From: Niabella soli DSM 19437
Lineage (GTDB): Bacteria > Bacteroidota > Bacteroidia > Chitinophagales > Chitinophagaceae
Length of the DNA: 64,000 nt
Assembly: GCF_000243115.2 (NCBI RefSeq)
Contig: NZ_CP007035.1
Span: 3,472,001-3,536,000 of the forward strand
Reading direction: 5' to 3'
This document shows positions 8,988-18,933 of the stretch, piece by piece (position 1 is the first letter of the stretch; the number at the start of each line of letters is the position of its first letter). The position numbers and the translations under genes were made by a program. Below the pieces are notes generated by a model. The model saw nothing but the letters and a program-made list of their open reading frames with translations, ran no database searches and was not told the DNA's origin.

Positions 8988-11900
8988 ATGTTAAAAATCA
9001 ATATTCTGGCAGTGCTCCTACTATTTGGACTTGCCGCTTTTGCTCAAAACAGGCAATTGTCCGGGACTGTAAAGGAAGAGGGCTCGGGCAATGGTGTGTC
9101 CGCTGCAACTATATCTATTAAGGGTAGCTCAAAAGCAAGTGCCAGCGACGCTGATGGCAAGTTTAGAATTACCGTACCCAATGGCAAGGCAACCCTGCAG
9201 GTGAGTGCTGTGGGCTTTGTAACAAAAGACGTGCAGGTGGATGCCGGTACTAACGACATCGTCATTACTCTTGCGCAAGGCAATCAAAACCTAACCGAGG
9301 TGGTGGTTACTGCGTTGGGCATTAAACGAAACAAGGCTTCGCTAACCTATGCTTCACAAACCGTAGGAGGTGATGAGCTAAGAAAGGCCTCCAACACCAA
9401 CTTTGTAGACGCGTTGAGTGGTAAAGCGGCGGGGCTTGACATCAAAGTAAGTGGTTCTGGCGCGGGTGGGTCTACCAAAGCGGTGCTCAGAGGAAACAAA
9501 TCACTAACGGGGCTGAGTGAAGCCCTCTATGTAATAGATGGTATTCCCCTGGTAAACAATAAAAACGCGCAACCCGGTTCTTATGGCGGAACAGATGGCG
9601 GGGACGGACTTTCGTCAATTAACCCCGCTGATATTGAAAGTATCAACGTGTTAAGAGGCGCCAATGCCGCTATCCTTTATGGAAGCCAGGGTGCCAACGG
9701 TGTGATCTTAATTACCACGAAAAAAGGCCGGTCAGGCAGAATGTCTGTCGACTTTAATTCAAGCACTATTTTTGAACAGGTATCCGGGCTTCCTCAATTT
9801 CAATATCGTTATGGCACAAGTGGAAAGGGGGACTATAGTTGGATATATCCTGACATGACGAAGCTAAACGCTACAGACCTTATAAATATTCAAAAATCAC
9901 CGGTCGTGAATGTTACATCCGGTAATTATCAAAAAAACTATATCAAAGATTTTTTCCGGACCGGCGCTACTGCAACCAACGGCGTATCTATATCCGGCGG
10001 GAATGATAAAACGACCGTCTATTTTTCCTACGCTAATATTTCGGCAACGGGTGTAATGCCAACCAACACCTACAGCAAAAACAACTTCGCGTTTAACCAG
10101 AGCACCAAATTGTTCAATGACAAGCTGACAATCAGTTCCAATGTTATATTGTCTGCGGAGGTATCAAAAAACCGTCCCGGGGCCGGGTATTATAACAACC
10201 CTCTTACCGGCTTGTATTTATTTGCGAGGGACCGGAACTTTGATACGTATAAGAATAGCTACCAGATATTTGACAGCAGCAGGAATATGTATAAAATGAA
10301 TTGGTATTCTACCGAAGAAAAACAAAACAACCCTTATTGGGAAATTTATAAAGACCCTAAACTGGCTACTTCCAAACGGGCCATAGCCAGCTTGAAACTT
10401 GGTTACGACATTGCACCGGGCCTGCGGTTTGAGATAAGGGGCAATGTAGACTACAATAATGTGCTGAGGGACTATCGTTATGCGGCAGACGGCAATTCGG
10501 TAAGTGTGAGCCCGAATGGTAAGTGGGATTATACAAAATACACGGATCAGTCTTTGTATACCGATGGGATCTTAACCTACAACAAAACATTCGGAAACAT
10601 AAGTTTAACCTCTCTAGCCGGTCTTAGTTATCAAAAAAACATATTTAATGATGGTATGAACGTAAACAACAATACCGTATCCTTACAGTATCCCAATGTT
10701 TTCACACTTGCTAACATACCTTATAACGTTATCATTAACAGCACCGGGTATACAACTATAAAAGAGGGTGCGTTTGCAAACGCAACCCTAGGGTATAAGG
10801 ACATGGTTTTTCTGGATTTAGCTGCCCGTAACGACTGGGCTTCTACATTGGCACTTACCGGGAATGACTCCTATTTATATCCTTCTATTGGAGCCAGCGC
10901 CATTGTCAGCAAAATGCTCCGGTTACCCAAAGCCATTTCATTTTTAAAAGTACGGGCCTCCTTATCGCAAACAGCGAACGAAGTGCCCTTTAACGTAGTA
11001 AACCCGTGGAATACTATTGGCGGTGCAGGCGGTCCTTCCGGCATTGGGGGTATCAACCGAAATACACAGGTGCCGTTCACGAACTTAAAACCAGAAAAAA
11101 TCGTAAGTGATGAGTATGGTATTGAAAGCAGGTTTTTAGACGGCAGGCTTGGACTGGACTTCACCTATTATAAGGATATAAGTACCAATCAATTTCTTTC
11201 CCTGGCGGCCCCTTCCGGTTCGGGTTTTACTACTTACTATGTTAATGCAGGGAAAATTGATAACCATGGATTTGAGTTCACGCTGAGCGGAGATCCGGTA
11301 CACACTGAAAAGTTCAGTTGGAAAACGGCATTTAATGGCTCCCGGAACAAAAATAAAATTGTCGAATTAATTCCCAGTAACCCGAATTATATTACAGCTA
11401 TTACAGGTACTGCAAGCCTTACGGGGGGAGGGGATGAAGGTTTTTCATCGCTTGTGATGGCTGGAGGTTCTTTTAATGATGTGTACATTTATAAGTTTGC
11501 AAGAGATGATCAGGGACGGATTATACTGACTTATGATGCCAACAACCCTAAGGCAAGCCCTGTTCCAACAAAATCTGCTAAAATGGAAAAAGTAGGTAAT
11601 GTGAATCCTGATTTCCTGTTGGGATGGAACAATAGTTTTACCTATGATAATTGGTTTGCCAGTTTCCTGATTAATGGAAAATTCGGAGGCGTGGCTTTTT
11701 CAAAAACAGAAGCCTTTCTGGATTCTTATGGCGTGAGCGAAAGAACCGCTGCAGCAAGAGACCAGGGATATGTACCCATCAACGCGGTTTTTGGAACAAC
11801 TGCGGTAACAACTATTGATCCGGCCACTTATTATTCTGCAGTAGGCGACAGAAATAAGATCATGGAACCCTATATTTTTTCCAGGACGAACATAAGACTG

Positions 11901-12122
11901 GGGCAACTGGTACTGGGGTATAACTTCCGTGCAAAAAGCGAAAACCCGGTATTCAAAAATGTTTCTTTGTCTTTAGTAGGAAGAAATTTGTTCTTCTTCT
12001 ATAAAAAAGCGCCTTTTGATCCGGAACAGGCCATGAGCACTACCAATGCGATGCAGTCTAATGACGTGTTCAGCCTGCCTTCAACAAGGTCATTTGGGTT
12101 TAATGTGAAATTCAGCTTTTAG
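8988..12122 (+). CDS. SusC/RagA family TonB-dependent outer-membrane transporter
   Basis: 1044 residues with a signal peptide ending near FAQNRQ. A carboxypeptidase-regulatory-like domain (LSGTVKEEGSGNGVSAATI) is followed by the TonB box/plug region (VVVTALGIKRNKASL, then SGKAAGLDIKV and VLRGNKSL), the DGIPLVNN and GANAAILYGSQGANGVI plug motifs, and a beta-barrel ending in FGFNVKFSF with terminal Phe. It lacks the STN domain, so it probably does not signal to an anti-sigma factor. It imports a glycan or oligomer together with the SusD partner encoded 23 bases downstream. The substrate cannot be read from sequence. The nearest enzyme genes (GH30, GH3) are convergent. Confidence 0.95.
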   Translation: MLKINILAVLLLFGLAAFAQNRQLSGTVKEEGSGNGVSAATISIKGSSKASASDADGKFRITVPNGKATLQVSAVGFVTKDVQVDAGTNDIVITLAQGNQNLTEVVVTALGIKRNKASLTYASQTVGGDELRKASNTNFVDALSGKAAGLDIKVSGSGAGGSTKAVLRGNKSLTGLSEALYVIDGIPLVNNKNAQPGSYGGTDGGDGLSSINPADIESINVLRGANAAILYGSQGANGVILITTKKGRSGRMSVDFNSSTIFEQVSGLPQFQYRYGTSGKGDYSWIYPDMTKLNATDLINIQKSPVVNVTSGNYQKNYIKDFFRTGATATNGVSISGGNDKTTVYFSYANISATGVMPTNTYSKNNFAFNQSTKLFNDKLTISSNVILSAEVSKNRPGAGYYNNPLTGLYLFARDRNFDTYKNSYQIFDSSRNMYKMNWYSTEEKQNNPYWEIYKDPKLATSKRAIASLKLGYDIAPGLRFEIRGNVDYNNVLRDYRYAADGNSVSVSPNGKWDYTKYTDQSLYTDGILTYNKTFGNISLTSLAGLSYQKNIFNDGMNVNNNTVSLQYPNVFTLANIPYNVIINSTGYTTIKEGAFANATLGYKDMVFLDLAARNDWASTLALTGNDSYLYPSIGASAIVSKMLRLPKAISFLKVRASLSQTANEVPFNVVNPWNTIGGAGGPSGIGGINRNTQVPFTNLKPEKIVSDEYGIESRFLDGRLGLDFTYYKDISTNQFLSLAAPSGSGFTTYYVNAGKIDNHGFEFTLSGDPVHTEKFSWKTAFNGSRNKNKIVELIPSNPNYITAITGTASLTGGGDEGFSSLVMAGGSFNDVYIYKFARDDQGRIILTYDANNPKASPVPTKSAKMEKVGNVNPDFLLGWNNSFTYDNWFASFLINGKFGGVAFSKTEAFLDSYGVSERTAAARDQGYVPINAVFGTTAVTTIDPATYYSAVGDRNKIMEPYIFSRTNIRLGQLVLGYNFRAKSENPVFKNVSLSLVGRNLFFFYKKAPFDPEQAMSTTNAMQSNDVFSLPSTRSFGFNVKFSF

Positions 12123-12145
12123 CATTTAAAATTAAAATAATTAAC

Positions 12146-13720
12146 ATGAAACAAATAATTGTCGCTCTTTTTTGTTTGATTGTATTGGGTTCATGCACAA
12201 AAGGTTTTGAGACAGCCAACCAGAACCCCAATCAAATCTCGGATGAGCTGCTTAAGCAGGATTTTAACCTCGTAGGTTCTCCTATTTCAGGTATGGTCTT
12301 TAACCTGAATGGCCATCAGATAGAAGAAGATTTGTGTTATGATAACTGGATGGGCTATATGGGTACTCCTACCGACTTTGTGGGTAATGTAAATAATACT
12401 ACTTACTATATTCGGTGGAACAGTTATTGGGATCGTGTATATGGCAGCGTGATGGCACCGGCAAAACAGGTGATCAAATTAGCACAAGAAAACAGCCTTC
12501 CTCTTTTTGGTGACTGGGCTAAACTGATACGCATACTGGGCATCTCTAAGCTGGCTGCCATACATGGACCGGTTATTTACAGCAATTATGGTAGTACAGC
12601 CGCCTCGATACTTTATGACAAAGAATCTGATCTATATACGCTTTTATTTAAACAACTGGATTCCATTCAAACAGATTTTGGAGCAAATACCGCCTATGGG
12701 GGCTTTGCAAAATTTGACCCCACCAGCTACGCCGGCAGTATTCCCCAATGGATGAAAGTGGTGAATTCCTTACGCTTGAGACTGGCTATGCGTTTGTCAA
12801 AAGTTGACCCCGCAACAGCAAAAACACAGGGGGAGAAGGCCTTGAACGACCCGGCGGGGTTAATTGCTACCAATGCGGATAATTTCATTAATTCCCTTAA
12901 CGGCAATATCATGCCGGTAGCGCAGATTTGTTATCAATGGGATGATACCCGTATGGGGGGTGTAATTGAGTCGTTTATGGTGGGTTTGAAGGATGGAAGG
13001 ATCTCTAAATACTTTGCTCCTCTGGGTGATGCGAGCCTTGCTGCTGATCATCCGACTACTCCGTATAAAGGAATCCGTAACGGTGCGTACATCAAGGCGA
13101 AAGCTGATCATGTTCCTTTCTCCAAAGTGTCTAACGATTTTAATAGTGTTACCACCCGGAGAGATTTTTGCGCGGCCGAGGTGGCCTTTCTTAAAGCAGA
13201 AGCCGGGCTAAGAGGCTGGGCCGGCGCCGGCGATCCCAAGACCAATTATGAGAACGGGGTACGGTTATCTTTTGCAGACTGGGGCGCCAGCGGGGTAGAT
13301 GCCTACCTGGCGGACGCTACCAGCAAACCTGTCAATTACGTAGACCCAATAGACCCCCGCAATAGTTTTACTACGGCTTCTACTATCACGGTGGCGTGGA
13401 ACGCAGCGGATAACAACGAATTGAAATTAGAGAAGATCCTTACTCAGAAATATCTTGCAGCCTTCACACAAACGCTGGAAGCCTGGGTAGATTTCAGAAG
13501 AACGGGTTATCCCAAAATTCCTCATGTTGCCAAGAACGATAGTGGTCCGGATTGGGGTGTTATCCCCGCGGATCAATGGATTAAACGGATGCCGTTTGTA
13601 AATGCTGAGCGGACTGGCAACACTGCTGCTGTTACGGATGCTGTAACAAAAATGGGAACAGGGGCCAAAGATGATATTGCTACCCGCTTGTGGTGGGATA
13701 CCGGTGGACCTAATTTTTGA
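12146..13720 (+). CDS. SusD/RagB-like nutrient-binding outer-membrane lipoprotein
   Basis: 524 residues with a lipoprotein signal (LGSC, Cys17) followed by TKGFETANQNPNQIS, the usual start of the SusD-like_2 subgroup. Helical segments such as NSLRLRLAMRLSKVDPATA and the late QKYLAAFTQTLEAWVDFRRTGYP are typical of the family. It is anchored on the outer membrane and forms a lid over the SusC barrel. It directly follows SusC and is closed by a terminator 27 bases after its stop, so the pair forms a two-gene operon. Confidence 0.93.
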   Translation: MKQIIVALFCLIVLGSCTKGFETANQNPNQISDELLKQDFNLVGSPISGMVFNLNGHQIEEDLCYDNWMGYMGTPTDFVGNVNNTTYYIRWNSYWDRVYGSVMAPAKQVIKLAQENSLPLFGDWAKLIRILGISKLAAIHGPVIYSNYGSTAASILYDKESDLYTLLFKQLDSIQTDFGANTAYGGFAKFDPTSYAGSIPQWMKVVNSLRLRLAMRLSKVDPATAKTQGEKALNDPAGLIATNADNFINSLNGNIMPVAQICYQWDDTRMGGVIESFMVGLKDGRISKYFAPLGDASLAADHPTTPYKGIRNGAYIKAKADHVPFSKVSNDFNSVTTRRDFCAAEVAFLKAEAGLRGWAGAGDPKTNYENGVRLSFADWGASGVDAYLADATSKPVNYVDPIDPRNSFTTASTITVAWNAADNNELKLEKILTQKYLAAFTQTLEAWVDFRRTGYPKIPHVAKNDSGPDWGVIPADQWIKRMPFVNAERTGNTAAVTDAVTKMGTGAKDDIATRLWWDTGGPNF

Positions 13721-13746
13721 TAATAAACTGTAATTTTTATTTAGAA

Positions 13747-13779
13747 AGGAGCTACTTAAATGGTAGCTCCTCTTTTTTT
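13747..13779. terminator. Bidirectional intrinsic terminator
   Basis: A perfect 9-base-pair stem, AGGAGCTAC (13747-13755) and GTAGCTCCT (13763-13771), with a 7-base loop, followed by CTTTTTTT on the plus strand. It lies between the convergent SusD gene (stop at 13720) and GH30 gene (stop at 13781). On the minus strand the downstream side is A/T rich (CTTTCTAAATAAAAA), so it may also serve the GH30 transcript. Confidence 0.85.
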
Positions 13780-13780
13780 A

Positions 13781-15229
13781 CTAAAACCTCAGCGTCATCA
13801 CCGCACTACCCGGGATCGTAAGCAACGCTTTCTTATTGCCGTGCTGTAGATTAAACGAAGCGGCCGCATTATTTTCATTTAACAGGATCAAAACCTTTCC
13901 ACCTGAAGGTGTTATAAACGCTACGTTAGTGAGGCCGCTCACCTGGGAGCTTTCAATTCTTCTGGAACCAGCCGGAACAAATTTGGAGGCATGGGCAATA
14001 ATGTAGTAAGAAACATTCCGGGTAACGGTGGGGTTATTAATCGTTAAAGCTCCTTTGCATTGGGTACAGCCGCCCGGAGTATGTGGCTGATATAAGGGGT
14101 CATTGGCCAGGTTCCATTCGAGTGCAGACTTGCTCCAATTGTTCACCGTGCCGATAATTACATTTTTCACATGCCACAATAAATCACCTGCGAAGGTTCC
14201 GGTAGAGCCGGTCCATTGCTCCGTAAAATAAAGATTCTTATCCGGAAACCGCTCATGCAACTGGCCCATAGCGCTCACATCTCCCGCATACAAATGAAAC
14301 GCGGCACCATCCACATATTTTGAGGCCGCCGCATCCTGGTAAATGGTATCCGCATACAAAGGTTTGTCCAGGTTATGATCGTATACAACAATCTTTGTTG
14401 AAATGTTATTCTTTGCAAATGCAGGCCCCAGGCTGTTTTTGATAAAATCCCGCTGCATAACCGATGTCATATACATACTGGGATTATTGCCCGGATGATA
14501 GGGCTCATTCTGGGGCGTAATAGCAGTGATATTGATGCCTTCCCCCTGCATACCCTGAATATATTTTACAAAATACGCGGCATAGGAATCGTAATACTCC
14601 GGTTTGAGCGAGCCGCCTTTTGAATTGTTATTATCCTTCATCCATACCGGGGGACTCCAGGGGGTGGCTATAATTTTTAAATCAGGATTGATGGCAATAA
14701 TACTCTTTAAAATGGGTATAAGGTTTGTCTTATCCGGCTGCAAGCTGAATTTCGACTGGGTAATATCTGTTTGCCCTGTGGGGAGGTCATTGTACGAAAA
14801 TACAACTGAGTCCAGGTCTGACGCACCTATACTTAACCGGATATAACTGACCCCTATCGAATTATCTCCTTTGCCAAAGAGCTCATTTAGCAGGGCCGTT
14901 TTTTGATCCGCTGGCAACTGGTTGATGAGCACTGCGCTTCCCCCGGTAAGCGTATAACCAAAACCGTCGATGGTTTGATACTGTTTTGATGAATCGATCG
15001 TAATAGTTGGATAACCAGCGGAGGCAACATTGGCTTTACTATCTGTTTTTTGCAGCAAAGCCGATTGATCAGCTTTGGTGATCCAGACCTCGGGGTTCAG
15101 ATCAGCGGCCGCGGGTGTAGCGGGCGGAGGCGTGGTGCCGTTTCCCGGGTTTCCCTTTTTGTTACATTGTGCAGCCAGCGAAACGAAAGCAACAGCAATT
15201 GTAAAAAGAAAAATTTTGCTTTTATTCAT
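13781..15229 (-). CDS. GH30 family glycoside hydrolase, lipoprotein
   Basis: The start is taken at the ATG at 15229, giving 482 residues that begin with a lipoprotein signal (LAAQC); a longer frame from 15325 would hide the signal behind repeat-like sequence. The catalytic residues of GH30 are visible: acid/base Glu242 in TPQNEP and nucleophile Glu337 in YFTEQWTG, together with IDGFGYTLTGGSA and PWSPPVWMK. GH30 enzymes of Bacteroidota include endo-beta-1,6-glucanases and beta-glucosidases. With the lipid anchor it probably works at the cell surface or on the periplasmic face. It is the last gene of the 23-kb co-directional PUL run. Confidence 0.92.
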   Translation of the reverse strand: MNKSKIFLFTIAVAFVSLAAQCNKKGNPGNGTTPPPATPAAADLNPEVWITKADQSALLQKTDSKANVASAGYPTITIDSSKQYQTIDGFGYTLTGGSAVLINQLPADQKTALLNELFGKGDNSIGVSYIRLSIGASDLDSVVFSYNDLPTGQTDITQSKFSLQPDKTNLIPILKSIIAINPDLKIIATPWSPPVWMKDNNNSKGGSLKPEYYDSYAAYFVKYIQGMQGEGINITAITPQNEPYHPGNNPSMYMTSVMQRDFIKNSLGPAFAKNNISTKIVVYDHNLDKPLYADTIYQDAAASKYVDGAAFHLYAGDVSAMGQLHERFPDKNLYFTEQWTGSTGTFAGDLLWHVKNVIIGTVNNWSKSALEWNLANDPLYQPHTPGGCTQCKGALTINNPTVTRNVSYYIIAHASKFVPAGSRRIESSQVSGLTNVAFITPSGGKVLILLNENNAAASFNLQHGNKKALLTIPGSAVMTLRF

Positions 15230-15341
15230 GGTTGTTTTATTTGAATTTCTGAGATATGAGGCAAAAAAACTTAAGTGGTTCGTGCAGACACGAGCCATAG
15301 TTGCCGGCATTTCACTATTAACCATTCACTTCTCACTATTT

Positions 15342-17627
15342 TCACTTCGACCAATTTACCGTAGCCATTTTTACATCCCTGGAATTGCCGCCGATCATGA
15401 TGTCGAAAGCACCCTGCTCCCAATCGTATTTTAAAGTGCTGTTGTAAAACTTCAGATCCTCCGGAGTAATGTTGAATGTAACGGTTTTTGTCTCCCCTGC
15501 TTTAATCAGCAGTTTCTGAAATCCTTTCAATTCCTTCACGGGTCTTGAAATGCTGGCTACTTTATCCCGGATGTACAATTGAACGGTTTCCTGTCCGTCT
15601 ATCTTTCCGCTATTGGTGACTGCTATGCTGGCTTTTAAAGATTGAGTGCCTTTTAAGGAGGTAGCACTCAATTTCAGGTCGCCATAGCTGAAATTGGAAT
15701 AGCTGAGTCCATAGCCAAACGGATATACAGGGTCATTAGAAACGTCTAAATAATTGGAGCGAAATTTCTGAAACCATTTACCTTCCTCTAAGGGCCTGCC
15801 GGTATTCAGATGCGCATAATAAAGCGGGATCTGGCCTACATTCTGTGGGAAGGTCATCGTTAATTTTCCGGATGGATTCACCGTGCCAAACAGCACATCC
15901 GCAATAGCAGCCCCGGCTTCCGATCCGCCAAACCATACGTTTAGGATGGCGGGTACATTTTTATTTTCCCAACCCAGCGTCAGTGGACGACCCGTAAATA
16001 ATACCAACACCACAGGCTTCCCTGTTTTTAATAACTCCTTCAACAGCTCTCGTTGTATTTGCGGAATATTCAGGTCGGTCCGGCTGGCACTCTCACCGCT
16101 CATTTCGGCGGATTCACCCATGGCCGCGACAATCACGTCCGATTCGTTTGCAATCTTCAGGGCTTCTTTTTTCATTTCGGCTGCAGATCGTTTATCCCGG
16201 TTCAGCGTTTTTCCGAACATCGTAGCACGGTCTTCGAATGCCGTGTCGGCATCAAGATTGCATCCTTTTGCATACAATACAGCGCCATTATTTCCCAATG
16301 CCTGTTTTAACCCAGCCAGTACTGATACGGACCGATCCTGCACCGTGGCCACGCTCCAGGTACCCGCCATATTATTTGCTGCATCTGCCAGCGGGCCGAT
16401 CAATGCAATTTTCCCGGATTTTTTAAGGGGAAGGGTTTGCTGCTCATTCTTTAAAAGAACAAAGCTTTCTGCCGCAATTTTCCTGGCTATGTTTCGATGT
16501 TCAGGGGTAAAGATCTCTGTTTTCGCACGTTGCGCATTACAATATTTATAAGGATCGGTAAATAATCCTAATTTATATTTGGCTTCCAGCACGCTTTTAC
16601 AGGCCGCATTAATTTCAGTAAGTGTGATCTTTTTTTCATCCAGTGATTTCTTTAAGGTTTTCAAAAAACCTTCGCCCACCATATCCATATCCACGCCCGC
16701 TTTTAGCGCCAATGCCGAAACCGCCTGCAGATCGCCCATGCCATGTTCAATCATTTCATTGATGCCGGTATAGTCTGTAACCACAAAGCCTTTAAAGCCC
16801 CATTGTTTACGTAATACATCGGTAAGCAACCAGCGATTTCCTGTGGCCGGGATACCGTCTACTACGTTAAACGAGGCCATCACGCTGCCCGCGCCAGCAT
16901 CCACCGCAGCCTTATATGGCGGAAAATAATCATTATACATGCGCAGGTGGCTCATGTCAACGGTATTATAATCCCTGCCTGCTTCAGCGGCGCCATATAA
17001 GGCAAAATGTTTTACACAGGCCATAATATTTGTATTGGACGAATAGTTGCCCTGGTAGCCTTTTACCATGGCCTTTGCTATCTGAGAACCCAGGTAAGGA
17101 TCTTCGCCATTGCCTTCTGAAACTCTTCCCCAGCGCGGGTCACGGGCAATATCCACCATAGGGCTAAAGGTCCAGCAGATACCATCGGCGCTGGCTTCAA
17201 TGGCAGCGATACGGGCCGACTGTTCTACAGCCTTCATATCCCAGGTGCAGGAAAGCCCCAGTGGGATGGGGAAAGTGGTTTCATAACCATGGATCACATC
17301 CATGCCAAACAACATCGGTATTTTCAACCGGCTGTTCTCTACTGCCACTTTTTGTATCGCCCGGATCTTTTCAACACCCTTTATATTAAAGAGGCCGCCT
17401 ACTTTTCCTTCTTTTACATTTTTGCCAATATCGGAGTTGGTAGCCGTACCCGTGGTAAACTCGCCGGCGCTGGGCAGGTTCAGTTGCCCGATCTTTTCTT
17501 CCAGGGTCATTTTTTGCATTAAGCCGCTAATGAAGGCATTCATTTTGGCGTCGCCCGTTTGTGCCCCTGTTTTTATAACGGAGAAAATGATCAGCAGGTA
17601 TAACAGGACTATTCCTTTATGTTTCAT
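15342..17627 (-). CDS. GH3 family beta-glucosidase
   Basis: 761 residues with a signal peptide (ends near TGAQTGD), so periplasmic. The N-terminal TIM barrel holds the nucleophile Asp285 in VVTDYTGI and the KHFALYG motif. The alpha/beta sandwich (about 390-600) and the C-terminal fibronectin III-like domain (about 650-740, ETVQLYIRDKVASISRPVKELKG) are both present, as in BglX. GH3 enzymes of this form release glucose from beta-linked oligosaccharides. A B. thetaiotaomicron homologue of this family, encoded beside a GH144 gene, prefers beta-1,2-linked sophoro-oligosaccharides, which makes that linkage a candidate here. It lies 14 bases after the GNAT gene. Confidence 0.94.
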   Translation of the reverse strand: MKHKGIVLLYLLIIFSVIKTGAQTGDAKMNAFISGLMQKMTLEEKIGQLNLPSAGEFTTGTATNSDIGKNVKEGKVGGLFNIKGVEKIRAIQKVAVENSRLKIPMLFGMDVIHGYETTFPIPLGLSCTWDMKAVEQSARIAAIEASADGICWTFSPMVDIARDPRWGRVSEGNGEDPYLGSQIAKAMVKGYQGNYSSNTNIMACVKHFALYGAAEAGRDYNTVDMSHLRMYNDYFPPYKAAVDAGAGSVMASFNVVDGIPATGNRWLLTDVLRKQWGFKGFVVTDYTGINEMIEHGMGDLQAVSALALKAGVDMDMVGEGFLKTLKKSLDEKKITLTEINAACKSVLEAKYKLGLFTDPYKYCNAQRAKTEIFTPEHRNIARKIAAESFVLLKNEQQTLPLKKSGKIALIGPLADAANNMAGTWSVATVQDRSVSVLAGLKQALGNNGAVLYAKGCNLDADTAFEDRATMFGKTLNRDKRSAAEMKKEALKIANESDVIVAAMGESAEMSGESASRTDLNIPQIQRELLKELLKTGKPVVLVLFTGRPLTLGWENKNVPAILNVWFGGSEAGAAIADVLFGTVNPSGKLTMTFPQNVGQIPLYYAHLNTGRPLEEGKWFQKFRSNYLDVSNDPVYPFGYGLSYSNFSYGDLKLSATSLKGTQSLKASIAVTNSGKIDGQETVQLYIRDKVASISRPVKELKGFQKLLIKAGETKTVTFNITPEDLKFYNSTLKYDWEQGAFDIMIGGNSRDVKMATVNWSK

Positions 17628-17641
17628 TGTTGTCCTTTTTA

Positions 17642-18154
17642 TTAGTTAAGCATTTTTTTCATTAAAATATCTTTCTGTGGGTCAGTTCCTAACAGGAAAA
17701 CGTGGGTGTCAAATGCCACGAACCCGTTTTTCTGGTAAAACCGGATGGCTGCTTCATTCTGCTCCCACACACCCAGCCACAGATACTCTTTTTTATGCTC
17801 CTCTGCCACCTCAACAGCGGTTTGTAAGAGCCGTTTTCCCAACCCTTTTCCTTTTGTGAATGCTGCCACATAGATCCGTTCCAGTTCAAGGCTGCGCGGA
17901 TCGTTAAGGTCTGTTTGTGCGGGGCTCAGATTCAACTTTATATACCCGGCGAGCTCTTTATTTTCTTCTATAAGATAATACAAAACATGGGCGCTTTGCA
18001 GGTCTTTTTTAAAATTAGCCGTTGAAAAAACCTCGTCATGATAGTGCTGCATATCAGCTGCGGTGTTGTATTTCCCATAGGTATCAGCAAACGTACTGCG
18101 GGCAAATGCCTGCAGGCTTTCCAGATCTGTTATGGCTGCTTTTCTGATCATCAT
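17642..18154 (-). CDS. GNAT family N-acetyltransferase
   Basis: 170 residues, cytosolic. The acetyl-CoA binding motif A is readable in LERIYVAAFTKGKGLGKRLLQTAVE (the key residues are Gly, Gly, Gly after Lys), followed by WLGVWEQNEAAIRFYQKNGF, the usual motif B. It overlaps the upstream SGNH gene by 4 bases (ATGA), so the two are translationally coupled. The acyl acceptor is unknown. It may be a passenger in the PUL or may act on an amino sugar or amino compound. Confidence 0.88.
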   Translation of the reverse strand: MMIRKAAITDLESLQAFARSTFADTYGKYNTAADMQHYHDEVFSTANFKKDLQSAHVLYYLIEENKELAGYIKLNLSPAQTDLNDPRSLELERIYVAAFTKGKGLGKRLLQTAVEVAEEHKKEYLWLGVWEQNEAAIRFYQKNGFVAFDTHVFLLGTDPQKDILMKKMLN

Positions 18155-18807
18155 TTTTTTAAATAGGGCTGTATGATTTTCTGCCAGATATGGTAGCCTC
18201 CGGCATTCATATGCAGACTGTCGCTGAGAAAGATCGAGTGCTTCGGCTTTCCGTTTTCGCCCAGCATTGCAGGAAACACATTGATATAACGGGCATCCTT
18301 TTGTCTCATAATAAAGGCTTTTATGGCCGTATTGGCTTTCTGTATGTTTGAAAAGTACTGCATGCGGGAAGGGCTTGGTTTTATCGAAATAAAAGCCACC
18401 GGTACTTTTTTATTGTATTCCCTGATAAGGTGGTACAGTTGTTTAAAACGGCTTACGGCACTATCGGCAGGTGTTGCATTATGCGCCAGGTCGTTCTCTC
18501 CACAATAGATCACAATTTGCCGGGGCTTATAAGCAGGCACCAGGTCATTAAAATAATAGATTAGATCCTTTAATGTAGATCCGCCAAACCCGCGGTTAAT
18601 AATAGTATAGCCCGGAAAATAATCAGCTACATCTTTCCATTTTGTAAAGGAAGAGCTTCCGATGAAGAGGATAGCATTTTTGGGCGGCGGCGTTTGCCGG
18701 TCTAATTCTTTGAAATGCTGGATGTCCTGGTAAAAAGGAGGTTCCTGGGCGTTAATAAATCCTGTAATCACAAATAATAATCCCAGTAAGAAAGTGCCTT
18801 TTTTCAT
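18151..18807 (-). CDS. Secreted SGNH/GDSL-type hydrolase
   Basis: 218 residues with a signal peptide ending INAQ. The SGNH blocks are present: catalytic Ser in FIGSSSFTKW, Gly in RGFGGSTLKDL, Asn in GENDLA, and the Asp/His pair in DSLHMNAGGY. This resembles the Bacteroidota family of small periplasmic carbohydrate acetylesterases and lysophospholipase-like hydrolases. In a PUL the likely role is to remove acetyl or other acyl groups from the glycan. It overlaps the GNAT gene and follows the GH43-like gene after a 126-base spacer. Confidence 0.9.
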   Translation of the reverse strand: MKKGTFLLGLLFVITGFINAQEPPFYQDIQHFKELDRQTPPPKNAILFIGSSSFTKWKDVADYFPGYTIINRGFGGSTLKDLIYYFNDLVPAYKPRQIVIYCGENDLAHNATPADSAVSRFKQLYHLIREYNKKVPVAFISIKPSPSRMQYFSNIQKANTAIKAFIMRQKDARYINVFPAMLGENGKPKHSIFLSDSLHMNAGGYHIWQKIIQPYLKK

Positions 18808-18862
18808 TTTTTGTTTTTTTGATGCTTTATTATAATCGTTTAGTAAAGAACAATTTTAGGTT

Positions 18863-18928
18863 CTCACAGATTCCGCAGATTTACACAGGTTTTTGAAGTC
18901 TTTCTGTGAAAATCTATGTAAGCTGTGA
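18863..18928. repeat. CACAGAT-type intergenic repeat, copy 2
   Basis: Same order of elements as copy 1 at 3951-4012: TCACAGATTCC, GCAGATTTAC, ACAGGTTTTT at a 10-base period, then TTTCTGTGAAAATC and GTAAGCT. It ends about 6 bases from the TGA stop of the GH43-like gene (18934 on the minus strand). The location just 3' of a stop codon is the same in both copies. Confidence 0.7.
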
Positions 18929-18933
18929 GCCGC

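Noticed and set aside
15230-15325. N-terminal extension of the GH30 protein
   Set aside because: The lipoprotein signal starts at the ATG at 15229; the upstream part is repeat-like intergenic sequence with TTCACTATT-type units.
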